In this document: positions 50,262 to 62,780 of the stretch, piece by piece
How positions within the stretch are numbered: the stretch's first letter is position 1
Layout: each line of letters starts with the position of its first letter
Assembly (NCBI GenBank): GCA_027924645.1
Contig: BSBN01000254.1
Location: 15,880,501-15,944,500 of the forward strand
Direction of reading: 5' to 3'
Source: Cunninghamia lanceolata
Lineage: Eukaryota; Streptophyta; Pinopsida; Cupressales; Cupressaceae
Length of the DNA: 64,000 nt
The notes under the pieces: generated by a model
What the model was told of the DNA's origin: nothing
Seen by the model: only the letters and a program-made list of their open reading frames with translations
Database searches by the model: none
Position numbers and translations under genes: made by a program

Positions 50262-52204
50262 CATAAGATCTTCATGAAACTCTTTCAAATGAGTCCACAT
50301 GACTCATACAACATCCCCAAACACTCCTTTACCTTGACATATCAAATAATTATGCCACACAACTTAAATTATGAATTCTAAGATCAATCTATCATCTGGA
50401 ACAAGCTGTCATTTGGAAAACTCAGTTACAGACCACCAATAACCTTGAAACTACAAGGAAACATGTAATACACATCCATAAACATGTCCTCAAAACCATA
50501 AGGGAAATCATTCATTTTCAGAGGAATGTAGAGCATTCCAATAGTTTTTCAACACTAGCTTACTCTGCTAGAATAGATGTTGGTACTCTATCATGCATAA
50601 CTTTCACAGTGAATGGACAAATGATCTAAAAACTTGGAATTATCATCTTCACTGCACCCTCAACATAGTTCCAGAACTAGATGGCCATATCTGTAAATGT
50701 GGAGGAATGCAGAGCATTCCATTGTCCTACACATAACACCTTCACAGAGACAACACTGTCTTCAAAAAGTTAAAAAAAACACTCTTTTGGTAATCCAATC
50801 ATCATGGAACTTGGAAAATACACATGCTTCATGCCATCAGTAACATCAGCAATCTATTGTGCTTCTAATTCACATATTAATATGAACTATATCTTCTCCC
50901 TTCTCTTGTTGGATGGGACATGACATCTAACCATGAACACCATCACACCATCATGATAGTGTTGACATCAATGACAACCTAGTGATATTGTTGATATCAA
51001 TGACAACAATAGGAACCATATGTGTAACAAACTCCATATATCAAGGGACTCTTTAGCTAGGGTTTTGACAGATGTGAGGTTATTATCAAGTTTAACTTCA
51101 AGTATGATCTTGACCTCTAAACTTGGCAAGTTAAACTTGTAGCTATCTAGATTGTCCCTTTTCTCTATGGATATGTGTTAGCTCAAGAGAAGCTCCAAGA
51201 GCTCAATGGTCCAAAATATGCCCAATAAAATAATGGTTATGATTCATGACATCTCAATATAGATGTATATAATTAAATTACACTTGAGTTCTATGGAAAA
51301 TAGTAACCATTCACTTTCTATGAAGGGAATACAAATGCTTAGAGAGATATACTTAAATCTATCTTTTGAGCTCAATTGACTAGATGCCTTATTAATAAGG
51401 GAAATAAGATAATGACTCAACAAGTCTTAAGACTAGTTCTGTACTAAAATTATGGGACATTAAAACTATTGAACTAGGTTTGGGACTATTAAGATCCCCT
51501 TCAAGAATGATTCTAAATCTAGTCCATTGCAATTTATCTCAGAGCCATTAATGTATGTGAAGTCTATAGATAGACTAGCTTGGTTGCATATGTGAAAATA
51601 ATGCATGGTGGCTTGATTCACTTTATTAATTTACCTTACATATTAGCTAAGAACCAATTTTTGTTACTAATTCAATAGAAAGGTTACATAGCCTTACCAT
51701 TTCAAAGATTAGCTTCACTAATGAACACCAAGGAACTAAGGTATTCAAGATACAAAATTAGAAACATAAACTTGTTGATTTTTCTAATAGAATTATGTAA
51801 GACTTGGGTTGATTACATCTCACATTGAAGATGAGGTGGTTTAACAACTAATTATATATTCCTTAAACATCACAAGCCATCCTAGGTTATATGTAGATTG
51901 ACATACAAAATCTTTGGAACTAGAATACATTATAACCAATAATACAAGGCCTTAAGGGTCTGCACTCAAGGCATTGCATTTCAACACATAAATAACTAAA
52001 TTGGCCCTTCTTGGTTAATAACGTTGCTCAATTTCCTAATTAAGAACATAGATATTAGTGTCTAGACTACCCATTCCGGAGTCTCATGATTAGTCAAGAT
52101 AAAAAATCATAGAACTCAAGTTTTACAAATAATTACATGGGCTCCAAACTTACTAGATCATACACACCGTATGAAAGACATATAGTAGTCAACAATTAGA
52201 TTTC
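50262..52204. other. Unassigned AT-rich sequence
   Basis: Neither strand shows a sustained frame or a recognisable transposon motif. Confidence 0.3.
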
Positions 52205-52584
52205 TTAAAACTCAGACGAGATTATCGTGCTGGGCCAGCGCAAGCGTGATCATGGAGATCGGTTTGTGCTCCTGTGATTGAGGATCCAAATAATAAACTA
52301 AAAACCATATCCTCTTCGATCTTTCAACCCCAAATTCTTTGTTTTGGTCAAAATTATCCGCAACGATCGGGTCTAGAGTCTAGAGAGTCTATCGATTGCC
52401 CGGTCAGGGGTTCGAAACTTTGTAAGGTAGTGTTAATACGCGTTGTCTTTTAAATTCCAAATTTATCGACCAAGTTAAAATTTGTTTTCCTGTAATTGCG
52501 CGTGACCTAATGAATTCATTTCGGTTTTCCTATTAAAATGAATTATGATGAAGGAATATTGAACTGAATTGAATATCTTAAACC
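52205..52584. other. CpG-retaining stretch, possible SINE or low-copy sequence
   Basis: CpG dinucleotides are frequent (acgagattatcgtg, aacgatcgggtc, atacgcgttg), unlike the surroundings. ggttcgaaac at 52409-52418 matches the B box of tRNA-type promoters, but no A box was identified with confidence. Confidence 0.35.
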
Positions 52585-52915
52585 ACCCAACTATAGAGTT
52601 TTATCAACATTTGGCTACATTAGAGTAACAGAATATATCTTAAATCACCACTAAATTTTAAAACCCCGTCAAAGTCACCTAATATAGCTTAAAATGAATC
52701 ACTATGAAGGAAACTGACAGTCATTGAAGGAAACTGACAGTCATGGTCAAGCAAATTAAATTTATGGTATTGACAAAAGTTATTTATGTTATCTCTACTT
52801 CAGAGAATCTTCCAATGGAGAAAGAGAGAGGAAGTTACAATTTTCCAAGCTGCTCCCAATTTTCATATCTGTTTGGTCAAGCACGGCATTGGAAAATAAT
52901 GATATGCGAGTAGGG
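52585..52915. repeat. Partial copy of the 566-bp repeat
   Basis: Matches the second half of the unit at 49186-49751, from caacatttggctacattaga to ataatgatatgc. It contains a 19-base internal duplication (gaaggaaactgacagtcat twice, 52721-52746). Confidence 0.8.
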
Positions 52916-53149
52916 TCTACGAATTTTCAATTTCCAAACGACAAATTGGAAATTGACGTCCCTTGCTTTCAGAACTTCAAATTTCCCATAGGCGATAAGA
53001 CTTGCAATCGTCTATTGAAGTCTGGGTCTTCAATCGAATGCCGTTCACTGATTTTGTATGGTGTGGAGTGCTTCAGCTTTTATGAGTGGTGTTCACTGAA
53101 TTTGCGAAAAGGTTTGACCGCTTTAAATGCCTCCAATCTCATCATTTAA
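52889..53149 (+). CDS. Small hypothetical ORF, 86 codons
   Basis: Open from MENNDMRVGSTNFQF to NASNLII. The first 10 codons lie in the 566-bp repeat and the rest is outside it. Composition is richer in GC and CpG than the neighbourhood. No domain was recognised; it contains five cysteines and no signal peptide or membrane segment. It may be one exon of a larger gene, a captured fragment, or chance. No promoter or splice site was identified. Confidence 0.2.
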   Translation: MENNDMRVGSTNFQFPNDKLEIDVPCFQNFKFPIGDKTCNRLLKSGSSIECRSLILYGVECFSFYEWCSLNLRKGLTALNASNLII

Positions 53150-55134
53150 GAGTACGTGAAGAAATAAAATTTAATTAAGAATCTTCGGAATGTTGTGTGG
53201 TCTTGGGGAGATCCTATTCTCTTTCCTTAAATTACGACTATTCAAAAACCTATAGTAAAAGTCACCAAATATCCTATTCTCTTTCCTTAAATTATGATTG
53301 AATTTAAAAACCCTAAGTCAAAGTCACCTATAAATAAATCACGATAAAGGTAACTTAGAGTCACATTCATGGTCAAGTAAATTGAATTTATGGTATTGAA
53401 AAAAAGTTATTTGTAGTATCTCTGTTTTAAACTATTTAAATTATTAGTGGATAGGCTTTTATATGCAAGCATTATAGTGCTCACTTTTATATGTGAGCAT
53501 TATAGTGCTCTAATTGTTTCACGCCACAAAAAAATCATGTCGGAAAATTTTCTAAACCCGTCAGTTGTTTCTTTCGGCGTATTCCTTGAACCTCCTATGG
53601 GTGAAGTGCTAGTATATATATAAGGAGAGGATTTAGTAGTTGTATATTTTAACTTCATAGTTTTAAGATTTTGAATGGTATATTGATTTTTCATGAAAAT
53701 TTGATCATGTTTTTATATGTGACTTAAAATAGATTGAAGTTGTTTGGGTTTTGGGTAGTAATGATGAAGACAAGATTACTCATTATGTGAACAATAGTCC
53801 TTAAGTGTTCATTTTGAAGTGTTGACCAATACTTGTATAGGGAGGGCTTTAATAACCATGTGCTATGTCCACCCAAAAAAAAGAATTGAACTATCTAGTT
53901 GTGCATGAATGGTCACACATTAGCCATTATCATCCATATAATCTCAACCATATTTGGGGGTCCTTTAAACATCAGGTCACACATTTTATTTTCTAAACCT
54001 TATTAAAAGTCTAATTTGGTACATGTTTTATTAACAAATGATAGTTGAATAAAATATAATATGCGGACCCTTTGACTACTACATTCTAACACTCAGCCTA
54101 ATCATCACCCTCAGTCCTTCCCACCTCACTTTGGCACTCTTCCCTCTCCTCACTAATTGCAAACCTCAATCTCCTTGCTGACTTCATAATGACTTGGCTT
54201 CACTAGAAGAATTTGTAAGTGAGGATCTACAAGAAGAGAAATCTTTGTCCATCTAGAATAATGAGATAATGCTATTACGAAAGGACACCACAACATGAAC
54301 TTCATCATCATAGGCTAGGGAAGAGGGGAGTTTCCAATTTATGTCAAATACACATGGGGAGATAGAGATAGGAATGTAGAGCATGAGGAGGAGAAGAGGA
54401 AAGGAGTTCAAGTTGCACCAGCTACGTATGGAATTCATAAATGATAATGCCCATGTATCTGCCTATACCCACTCCCAACCCCACTTTTTTTATTTGATTC
54501 AATCCTATGACTAAAACCACCTCCACACTACTCTTCCTATCCCATAATCAAATATTACTAGCAAAAACTACTATCATTATTTATAAATGATATATCCTCT
54601 AATCTATTTTTTTGGTGAATTATTTAAAGATTATGTTTTACTAGTCTACATAAGCTCAATGCTACCTACCTTTTCTAAATCCTTTGAGAGCTTGTAGTTG
54701 TGACTCATCTCAAAAAGGTTATGCATTTTCTAGGTTCTAACTTACTCAAAGTATGAACTATAAAGGATTTTAAACATTTGGGGATATGTGGATTTACATC
54801 TAAGTTGTACTATAACCTATTTAATAATCTACTTTCTTGAGAGATCTATGGTCCAAAATATCGATAAGAAAATTTACAAGATATTTAATGATTATTTTTG
54901 AAGTGTCCTTAGGTAGATGGAATGGCTAAGTTGTGTGTCAAGTCTAGTTTATTAATCCTACACCCTCCTTGGCCTAAGTAGAGCTAGAAGAGTAGAAGAG
55001 TTATACCACTTGCATTAGTTGGTGATGATCACCTATAGTTTAATTGTGATTCATACTTGGGTACCTATCATGATTTTGTTTACCGAAGGTTAGTATTTAG
55101 AGTTTGCCTTCTAGAAGTGCAAAGAGAAGTTCTA
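53150..55134. other. Unassigned AT-rich sequence with short repeats
   Basis: Contains a degraded piece of the 566-bp repeat (53325-53420) and a short tandem pair (gcattatagtgctc at 53469 and 53499). Nothing coding was recognised. Confidence 0.35.
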
Positions 55135-55310
55135 AGTACCAACACCACCATCACTAAACCAAGCACATCAAGGTCCACATGCACTATATTTAGGAGTAGG
55201 TCATTAGTCTTTAGTTTTGTCCCACTTTAAAGAAAGCTATAGACATCTTCACCAAACCCTTCATAGAAATCAAGTTTCATCATCTACAACCTTTAATGGG
55301 AGTATGTGAG
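55135..55310 (+). pseudogene. Ty1/copia RNase H C-terminal remnant
   Basis: The plus strand reads TKHIKVHMHYI, then after stops KAIDIFTKPFIEIKFHHLQ and PLMGVC. The HI..H.HYI and DIFTKP motifs mark the end of pol in Ty1/copia elements. Stops (TAA, TAG) break the frame and nothing upstream is well preserved. This is the only copia pol sequence recognised in the window. Confidence 0.75.
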
Positions 55311-55937
55311 GCTATTCTTTAAGGAATACCTAGTCTGTTATCTCTTTTTTAAGTTAGGATTCTATTATGCATGCATAGCTAACATGACCATATCCTATCC
55401 TAACTCGTATTTACCGACCTAAGTTATGCTTGTAATGTTAGAAAATGTCCCCTTGGGGGCTTTTCCTTCTAAAGGTTTAGCTCCCAGGTCTTTAATATGC
55501 ATTTAGGACATCTTGCATCATATTTTGGCATCCTGATGAGATAAACCCTGATTTTCATGATGAATGGGACCCTAGGGGATCCCTTGAACTAGACCCTGAC
55601 CAAAGTAGGGGGGAGGACTTGGGCACCCACGCCCTAATCCTACCCTATTTTGGGTTAGGCCCAAATTCTAAGTGTCATTTTATGATCGTTATTTGGTGCC
55701 TAGGCTGACATGGTAAGTTTGAATTACAAAATTCTTGGCGAGAATGTTTGTAGTTGCATATATAAGTATGTTAAGGCATTCATTCATAAACTAGATGACA
55801 ACTAGAAGATTATTATGTGATTTTGGCATTATAAAGGTGATTAAAGTCATTCATTGTATGGAATAGCAGATTTTGTGTTGTTTATGTGTTTCTATTTGCA
55901 AATTCGACCATCCATCTCATGGCATGAAGAGCTTGTT
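55311..55937. other. Probable LTR remnant hosting element C2
   Basis: From tgttagaaaatgtcccc (about 55437) the text looks like an LTR, with a TATA-like catatataag at about 55768. It continues into the flank shared with copy 1 and then into C2. The second half of this LTR would lie right of 63877. This is inference from texture. Confidence 0.35.
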
Positions 55938-56346
55938 CTTTCCATGAGATCTTCACTATAAGGTGATATCATTTGTGTTTTCAAGTATTTATCATTTGGA
56001 TTTCACCTCTCCCTCACAAGGGAACACACTCTCTCTCTAACAACAATGTTTGGAGGACTTGAATGTCTCTCCGGGGCTTGATTGAGGCAAGCCTCTAAAC
56101 ACCACAACCACCTCCCTATTTTTCCATGATTGCAAGTTATAGGTTGAAGAAGCAAGAAAAGTGGAGTTGTAGGAGAGTGTTGTAGAGTGATAGAATTGTA
56201 GATCAGAGTTGAAAATAGGGGCCTAAACTCAGGCACCTACTCATTAGTCCTCTAGATCTCGCAATGGAGAAATCTTTGAGATAGTAGGAATAGGTTACAG
56301 ATTGAGTTTCCATATCTCGACAAAAATTAGGGCATTGGACTAGGGC

Positions 56347-56351
56347 GTCTG
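56347..56351. repeat. Target-site duplication GTCTG, left of C2
   Basis: Exactly repeated at 63873-63877. Confidence 0.9.
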
Positions 56352-57442
56352 TGTTGATAACTGAGAGGGGGGGTGAATCAGTTATCCTAAATATTCAACT
56401 TTCTGTGCTTTCTAAATAGTTAATGCAACATCAGATTCTATAAGCAAGCATAACTATGAAATGTAAATAACACCAATACACATGACACAATGATTTTGAC
56501 GTGGAAACCTTGCTAAGGGAAAAAACCATGGAGTGTTTAACCCAAGATATTATTCTCTGTTAGAAGAATAGAAGATACAAAATGGCACTTGCCAATTAGG
56601 GCTCACTGCCTGAGCACACTACTCACAAGAGGCTCATTGCCTACAAAAGACTTACTATTTACAAGAAGAAAACTTGAACTGATAAAAAGCATCCACACAT
56701 GCTGAAGTTCAGTTCTAGTTTAAGCTTAATAAACTGATCTGCAGCACTTCATTCTGACTCTTCTTGAGTGTTGTTGTCCTCTTACATTCCGAACCTATTT
56801 TTCTGCCTTTTATTTATTCTTCTACTTTTATTCGTATTTCCACACACACAACTACTTCCTTCACATCTAAATCCATCTTGTATATATATCCGCACAAGTG
56901 ATTTCAACACTTTTCTAGTCAGCACCCAGAATAGTCAATATTATCTCAAACTCTGGTCTGTCAGCTAAATCCTTGCATACCAAGTAATGCAAATTAAGGA
57001 TATGCTTGTAGAAGTCTTTAATCATGTCAGCTAATCATGAATGATACCTCAGGAACCTTTATCACCATCAACATCTCATTCAGAATAACTTCTGATGCTC
57101 TGGCTGTCAGTTCTTCCTCTGTCTGTTCTACTAAACCAGACCCCAATACTTGAATGCTTATATCTCTTTATTCTTTTATCATTGGAGGTTCAATTCCTAG
57201 AATCTATCAGTCAAGGTAATCCTCTTGACATTACCAAATCTGTACTTCACTGAAATACTTCCTCTGAGAAATCCAAACCTGATTGTTGAACCTTTCCACA
57301 TACTCTGTTCTTGCTCACCGGACCACACCACTCTTCAATCTGACTTCCGGTATAGACCCACCATATCCTGTAGATGTGTGGGAAGAACTTTGTTGCCATC
57401 AATGACAACAATTATGAAGCTCCAATGTGTCTCTTGCCAACA
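56352..57442 (-). repeat. 3' LTR of element C2
   Basis: Starts tgttgataactgagag and ends cttgccaaca on the plus strand. It aligns along its length with 62781-63872 and 42594-43678. Confidence 0.9.
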
Positions 57443-57456
57443 ATATCCCCCTTTGG
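57443..57456 (-). other. Polypurine tract of element C2
   Basis: Minus strand CCAAAGGGGGATAT lies directly before the 3' LTR. Confidence 0.8.
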
Positions 57457-57685
57457 CATTGATGGCAACACTTAGTGAAAAATGACTAAGTGTTATACTA
57501 TACTCCCCCTTGGATGATGCTCTGTCTCTATGTACATTTTTTGGAGCTCCCCCTTAGCTGGATTCCTCATTTTTCACTGCTCATCACTCCGCATTTGACA
57601 TTAATGGAAAAGGGTAGGGTCTGTACATCAAAATTTTCAAAATTTCAACTATACTTGGCTGCATAAGTACATACATATAGCATAC

Positions 57686-60600
57686 TTATATATACTAAAG
57701 TATGTCTGCAAAAGTTGTCTTCAATTGGATGAATTATGTTGCCCAACTTTGTTTCATCCTAGCCAAAATTGAGATGTGACCACTCAACAGGAATGCAAAT
57801 GCATCTACCCTTTTTAGATCTATCAGATCACTGGTCTAGGCTGTGGTCAGAGCTTCTTTTACAGCCTCATGCATGGCCTCTAACTTGGGGATAATTATCC
57901 CTCTGAGTTCACCCAACCTGCTTATTCTATTTTTCTTTTCCTTCTCCAGCTTCTTGATTTCATTCAAGACTGCAATAGTCTGACATTCTTGATTTATTAT
58001 GGAAGATAAGGGAGGATCAAAATTTTTTGATAGATTTGTCAGTTTGTCCTCCTGTTCTCTTACTTTCTTCTGAATGTCCAATGTTACTTTGGACCATGAT
58101 AAACAAAATTTGTACATTTCTCTACCATCTTTAAGAGCATTTTCTAAGCTCTTTATCCCTATACTCATATTCCTCCTATCATTAGTTACTAACCCTTGTA
58201 CCTCTGATAATCTTTTGGTCAAAAATTCCTTCCGGACCTTATCTTCTGCTGCCTTCTCTAGGGAATCAAAATGTGTGCTAACACTATTTAATAGAGTTTT
58301 AAGATTACCAGATAAGGAGGCTAAGGGATCTTTTTAAAAAGATGGCATAATCTTTTCTAACACTCCGGATGCAACTGTTATAAGCTCATAGTCTTCCATG
58401 TGAGACTTCAGGAGTTTTTCGTTGGCCTTTGCATTAGCAAACGAAGCTATCTTCATTGTTTGTACTGGAGATAGAGAGTCAAAATCAAATGGCCCTTTTA
58501 GTAGTTCTGGTTCATCAATCTCCATAGTTTCTTTTGTCAAAAAGTTCTTGACCGATTCTGCAGTGTCTCTTGCCGGAGACAGATTCTTCTTTTCTTCTGC
58601 AGTCACAAAACTGTCTCTTGGAGGTTTCTTTCCTTCCACAACCTTTGTACTATTATATTCTTTTTCCTTCACCTCTGCTTGTTTCTCCTTTATTATTTCT
58701 TCTCCTTTGGATCTGGAGTCAGCAAGGGAAACCAGAGGAGTGATGTTTGTATGTTCATGCACTTCCTTTTTTGAAACAGAAGATTCCAAGTCCTTATCCT
58801 TTTCTGTACCGGTGTGCATGATTTGCTCAGTGGATTCTTTTTCAACACCTGTGGCCGGAGCATCAACACCCAAGTCCTCTATAATAGGAAGATTCAATCT
58901 TTTGAAGGCATTCCAGAGGATCTCTTCTATTTCCTTGGCTACCTTGTCAGTCTCACCAAGCATGAGCTATTTCATTTTGGCTTTGCTTCTGAACTCATCC
59001 TTGCAATCTTTGAAGATCATATTCATTTGCTTTGAATCGATTGAAGGATATAGCTGAATAGCTATCTGTTCGTGGATTTCTAGATCTTTAGCTTGGGCAT
59101 TGTTCTTCCTTATTTCAAGTTCCTTCTCCAAGCTTTTGGGGATTAGAGATATAATTTCAATGAATGCTTTGTTGTAGACATTTAGATACCTGACTGTGGC
59201 ATCTTGTAATATCTTCTGATCAGCTTCACCATAATCATCATAGAATTCAACCATTGGCTGAAGATTTCCGTCCACAGTGACTGATTTTATTATGTCATCA
59301 ATGTAAAGAGTAGGTTTTTCAACATATTCCTCTGTCTTTTCTTCTTCTCCTTGATCAGTAGAGGGTTCACGAGATGTTTTCTTCTTTTTCTTCATTTTCC
59401 TGACTTCTTCATCAGATTCAGTCTCCTCTTCATCCCTTTGACTCGCATAAGCTGTTGTGGCTTTTGTCTTTGTTCTTTTCTCTCATTTGTCGGATGATTT
59501 TGCTTCCAGTTTGGTTGTCCTTGAGTTTTTAGCAGTGGTAGGTGCAGATCTCTTTGATGATCTGGTCTGGGTGGGAGATTTTACTAGAACACTTTCCTCA
59601 CTTATCTATTCTGCCTTCTTCTTCTCTTCCTCAACCCTTTCCATCTTTTCCCTATTGGCATCAAGTGCCTCTTTTGAGATGCCAAAGCCTTTGGCAACTT
59701 CTTCAACTTCTTTTCTCACGTTCCTCTTGATCTCTGGCTGCCTTAGCTCTGTATGAATTTTCACACTTAGTTCTTCAAAGGTTCCAAATCTTTCTACCTT
59801 TGGATCCTTTGGCTGACTGAGCATGTGTTGAACATGCAGCTCCATAATTTGTTCATCAACTTCATACCCCATCAGCATGATCCATACTATTCTTAGTTCC
59901 ACTGCCTCCATAAGGCACTGATCAGTTTCTACCATAAAGCATATTGTATCTTTATATTTTTCAACTAAAGATTTGGGGATTCTCTCTCTTGATTGCATCA
60001 TGCTCTAAAAATTCTTGAAATAGCCCCATAGAGCTGTATTCTGTGCCTTGGCATCGCCAAGCCCATGTATATAATCTCTGATTTGAATACCTACTGGTCT
60101 ATCATTCTGCCATACCTAGCCATTGGATCCGGGAAGATCATTCATGTAATAAAAGAATAGGTAGAGTATCAAGCCACCATACTTGAAGGAGTTCTTGTCC
60201 TTCTTTATCTTTTGCAGATTTTCCAAAAGTTGGGTTAGAAGAAGTTCACACAGATCATAGTTAGCATTTTGTTTTAGCATCTAATAGGCTGTATAAACCG
60301 TAGTTCCCGGTACTGAGTTTTCCCTACTGGAGTGATAAATCTTGTAACCAATTATCATGGATGCAAATTTGACATCTGGATCAGTGATGTCTTCAATTGT
60401 CATAGGTCTCTTGTCAAATTTTGATCCGGTTGCATCACTTATTGTTTGATTCTTGATAGATTTGAGAACAGGTATCCCACCAGATGACTGCAGACCGGTT
60501 ACTGCCCTAATTGCATCTTTGGTGATTTTAAATGGTCTATTCAACCATAACAAATTGTCATGCACTCTACTTAACACATACCGGACCCATTCATCTTCTT

Positions 60601-60907
60601 CAAAATAGGGGAAATGAATGCACTGAGCAAAATGCTTCTCCCAGATGGCTTTATATTGAGGTTTGATCTCAAAAGAATCATCTATTAACTGCTTGTGATA
60701 GATATCCATTAACTTTGATTTGCCAAATTTTTCAATGCTTGCATCAATGTAAACCCTAACATCTTTTACATGCAGAACCCCATGCGGAATGCTTGAAAAG
60801 GTGCCTAGGGAATCAACTTCTAGAGATTTATATGGATGCTTCTTAAGTTTAGGATGAGGTCTATCAGAGATCTTCAAAATATTCAGAGTATCGATTTCCA
60901 AAAGGAT
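57686..60907 (-). pseudogene. ORF2 of element C2: about 1,070-codon protein, unknown family
   Basis: Same frame as in C1 and better preserved. Codons that are stops in C1 read as amino acids here, for example CAG in KQLIDD (near 60690), TGG in AIWEKHF, and CAG in NLQPMVEF (near 59260). Shared stops remain: after TAY near 60280, after YFKNF near 60005, after the Lys/Glu-rich coil near 59607, near 59486 (TGA), and near 58964 and 58334. The two in-frame Met codons at the start in C1 read ATC here, so the initiator is lost. The layout is globular N-terminal third, charged middle, coiled-coil C-terminus. Downstream of ORF1 by about 630 bases, it takes the place where pol would be. No enzyme motif was recognised. 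Confidence 0.6.
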
Positions 60908-61533
60908 TTTACAGAGAGATATTCAGCAATGAAAAATACCTTTTTCATTTTAAGTGTTCATTGAAAGAGCCAGATTTTATTAGCTGGATGAAATGATTTC
61001 AATGGCTGATCTTAAGATTGAGACAGTTTGACGCAGAGCTCCTTTTTCTTTTCTTCTTAAGTGCAAATGAGCAAATGATGAACGAATGAACTCTTTTATT
61101 TCTGAAAAGCCATAATTTTCACCCTGCAATATAAATGCACAACCTAATTCATTCTAGTTTTCCTTGTTTATCTTATTCAGAGACATAACCTTTTTGGATC
61201 ACTGAGACAGAATTTAAAGTTCTTTTTGGAGAATAGTGATAATCCACCTTTCACTAATCATTTGATCTATCCGCAGATCAAGATTCCATTATTTGAATCA
61301 TGTCGGGTTTAACTGTGAGAGACCTACTTCTCACCAGATGATTGAGGAATCAGATTAGTCCTCTACCTGTTTAAGACTTCTTGAGGATCTTTCATATCTT
61401 AATCACAATTTACTTGGATATTTCTTTGAGAGCCCTTTCATCTGTAGTTTTCCTTGTGCCAATTCTGGCACCAATTGACTGGCTAGGGGATAATGTTTTT
61501 CCTTGAGACTCCCCCTAAGCCAAAGCTCACTTT

Positions 61534-62755
61534 TTAGTTTCCAAAAGGAATATCAGCACCAGAGTTTGGTGCAGATCCATCCCCTATATTCTCTGTACTT
61601 TTCTTCACCCAAATCTTGTTCTTTTCATTTTGAACTTCATCCACATTCACTTTTTGTTTTCCCTTGTCTTGATTCTGATTATGATTTGTCAGACCTCTTT
61701 TGTCCTAATTCTTGCTTCTACAGAATTTGGCAATATGACGAGATCTATTGCAAATTTGGCAGTATGACCAGACCTATTGCATGTTTGATTGATATCCTCT
61801 TGATCTGCATTGATTAGCCATGTGACCCATTCTATTGCATGCAAAGCATCTACCATTGAATGAATTGTTCATTTGCATATTTCTGCATTCACGAGATTTG
61901 TGGCCATACCTTTTATAGTTGAAACACTATCCAGAGAAGGATGTATTAGTTTGATTCATTCTCTTTCTGCATTGATCAGCTCTATGACCAAAGTTATTGT
62001 AGTTGTGGCAATATTCATTGAAGGATGGATATCTTTGAGGATTAGGTTGCCTTACCGGAGGTCTTCTAGGCATGTTCCTTGGATTTTCTGATCCAAAAAT
62101 CTTCTGACCAATTTTGGAGCTTTCTCCTTTCTCATATCCCAAACCATACTTGTCATCTACCCTCTTTTGACTTTCAAGAACTTCAAGTTGAGCAGAAATT
62201 ATCATGAATTCCTCTTTGTATTCATTTGTTGTTTGAAGATCCCTTTTAAGAGATACAATTTGATCCTCAAGTTTTTCTTCATTATATTTAGCATCTTCAA
62301 GATCAGATTCAAGATGTCTGATAATTCTATCCATCTTGTGTAAAACTTTTGATTTTTCCTTGAGAGATTCTCTTAGATCATCTTCAGATTTTATTTTATC
62401 TTCAATCTCTTGGGTAAACTTTATAACTCCTGATTCCATTTCATGTCTTACCATAATGATTTCTTTTGATAACTTTTCACATAACTTGGTTTTCTTCTTC
62501 AGATCTCCATTTGTATCATTGGCTTCACCTTGTCTTGCCAATTACTGAAGTAGCTCTTTTCTCTTTTTCATAGAGAGACTCAGTTTCTCTTTTAATTCAT
62601 TTATGAAATCATCAACCTGTTTGAGTCTTTCCTTCAATTCATTGATTTCAGAATTTGACTACTCAAGATCATCTAGGGCAGACTTAAGTTGCTCCTTCAT
62701 ACCATATGCATCTATTTGAATTCCTAGATCTTCCTCAAGATGTTAGGCTCTGTTT
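61534..62755 (-). pseudogene. ORF1 of element C2: coiled coil plus zinc knuckles
   Basis: The minus-strand frame can be followed from just inside the primer-binding site (about 62755) through KEQLKSALDDLE, two stops, then a clean stretch 62541-61927 of 204 codons rich in heptad-like Leu/Glu/Lys. The first knuckle reads CHNYNNFGHRADQC, with its second Cys changed to Tyr. The second knuckle follows a stop near 61926; the fourth, CQICNRSRHIAKFC-like, is near 61735. The frame ends near 61534. The coding region starts only tens of bases after the primer site, leaving no normal leader and no capsid domain. It is a Gag-like RNA-binding protein by inference. Confidence 0.7.
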
Positions 62756-62763
62756 GGAGGAAC

Positions 62764-62779
62764 TTGGCTCTGATACCAA
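62764..62779 (-). other. Primer-binding site of element C2 (initiator tRNA-Met type)
   Basis: Reading inward from the 5' LTR on the minus strand, CAACA is followed by ATTGGTATCAGAGCCAAG. TGGTATCAGAGC is the standard plant site for the 3' end of initiator methionine tRNA, common in Ty1/copia elements. Confidence 0.95.
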
Positions 62780-62780
62780 T

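Larger units (their letters stand above)
55938..62545. repeat. Duplicated segment, copy 2 (with element C2)
   Basis: Partner of 42182-48768. Beyond 62545 this copy continues through the rest of ORF1, the primer-binding site and the 5' LTR, which copy 1 lacks. Confidence 0.85.

Noticed and set aside
52409..52418. tRNA gene suggested by ggttcgaaac
   Set aside because: No acceptor stem, D arm or anticodon arm could be laid out around it; kept only as a B-box-like note.
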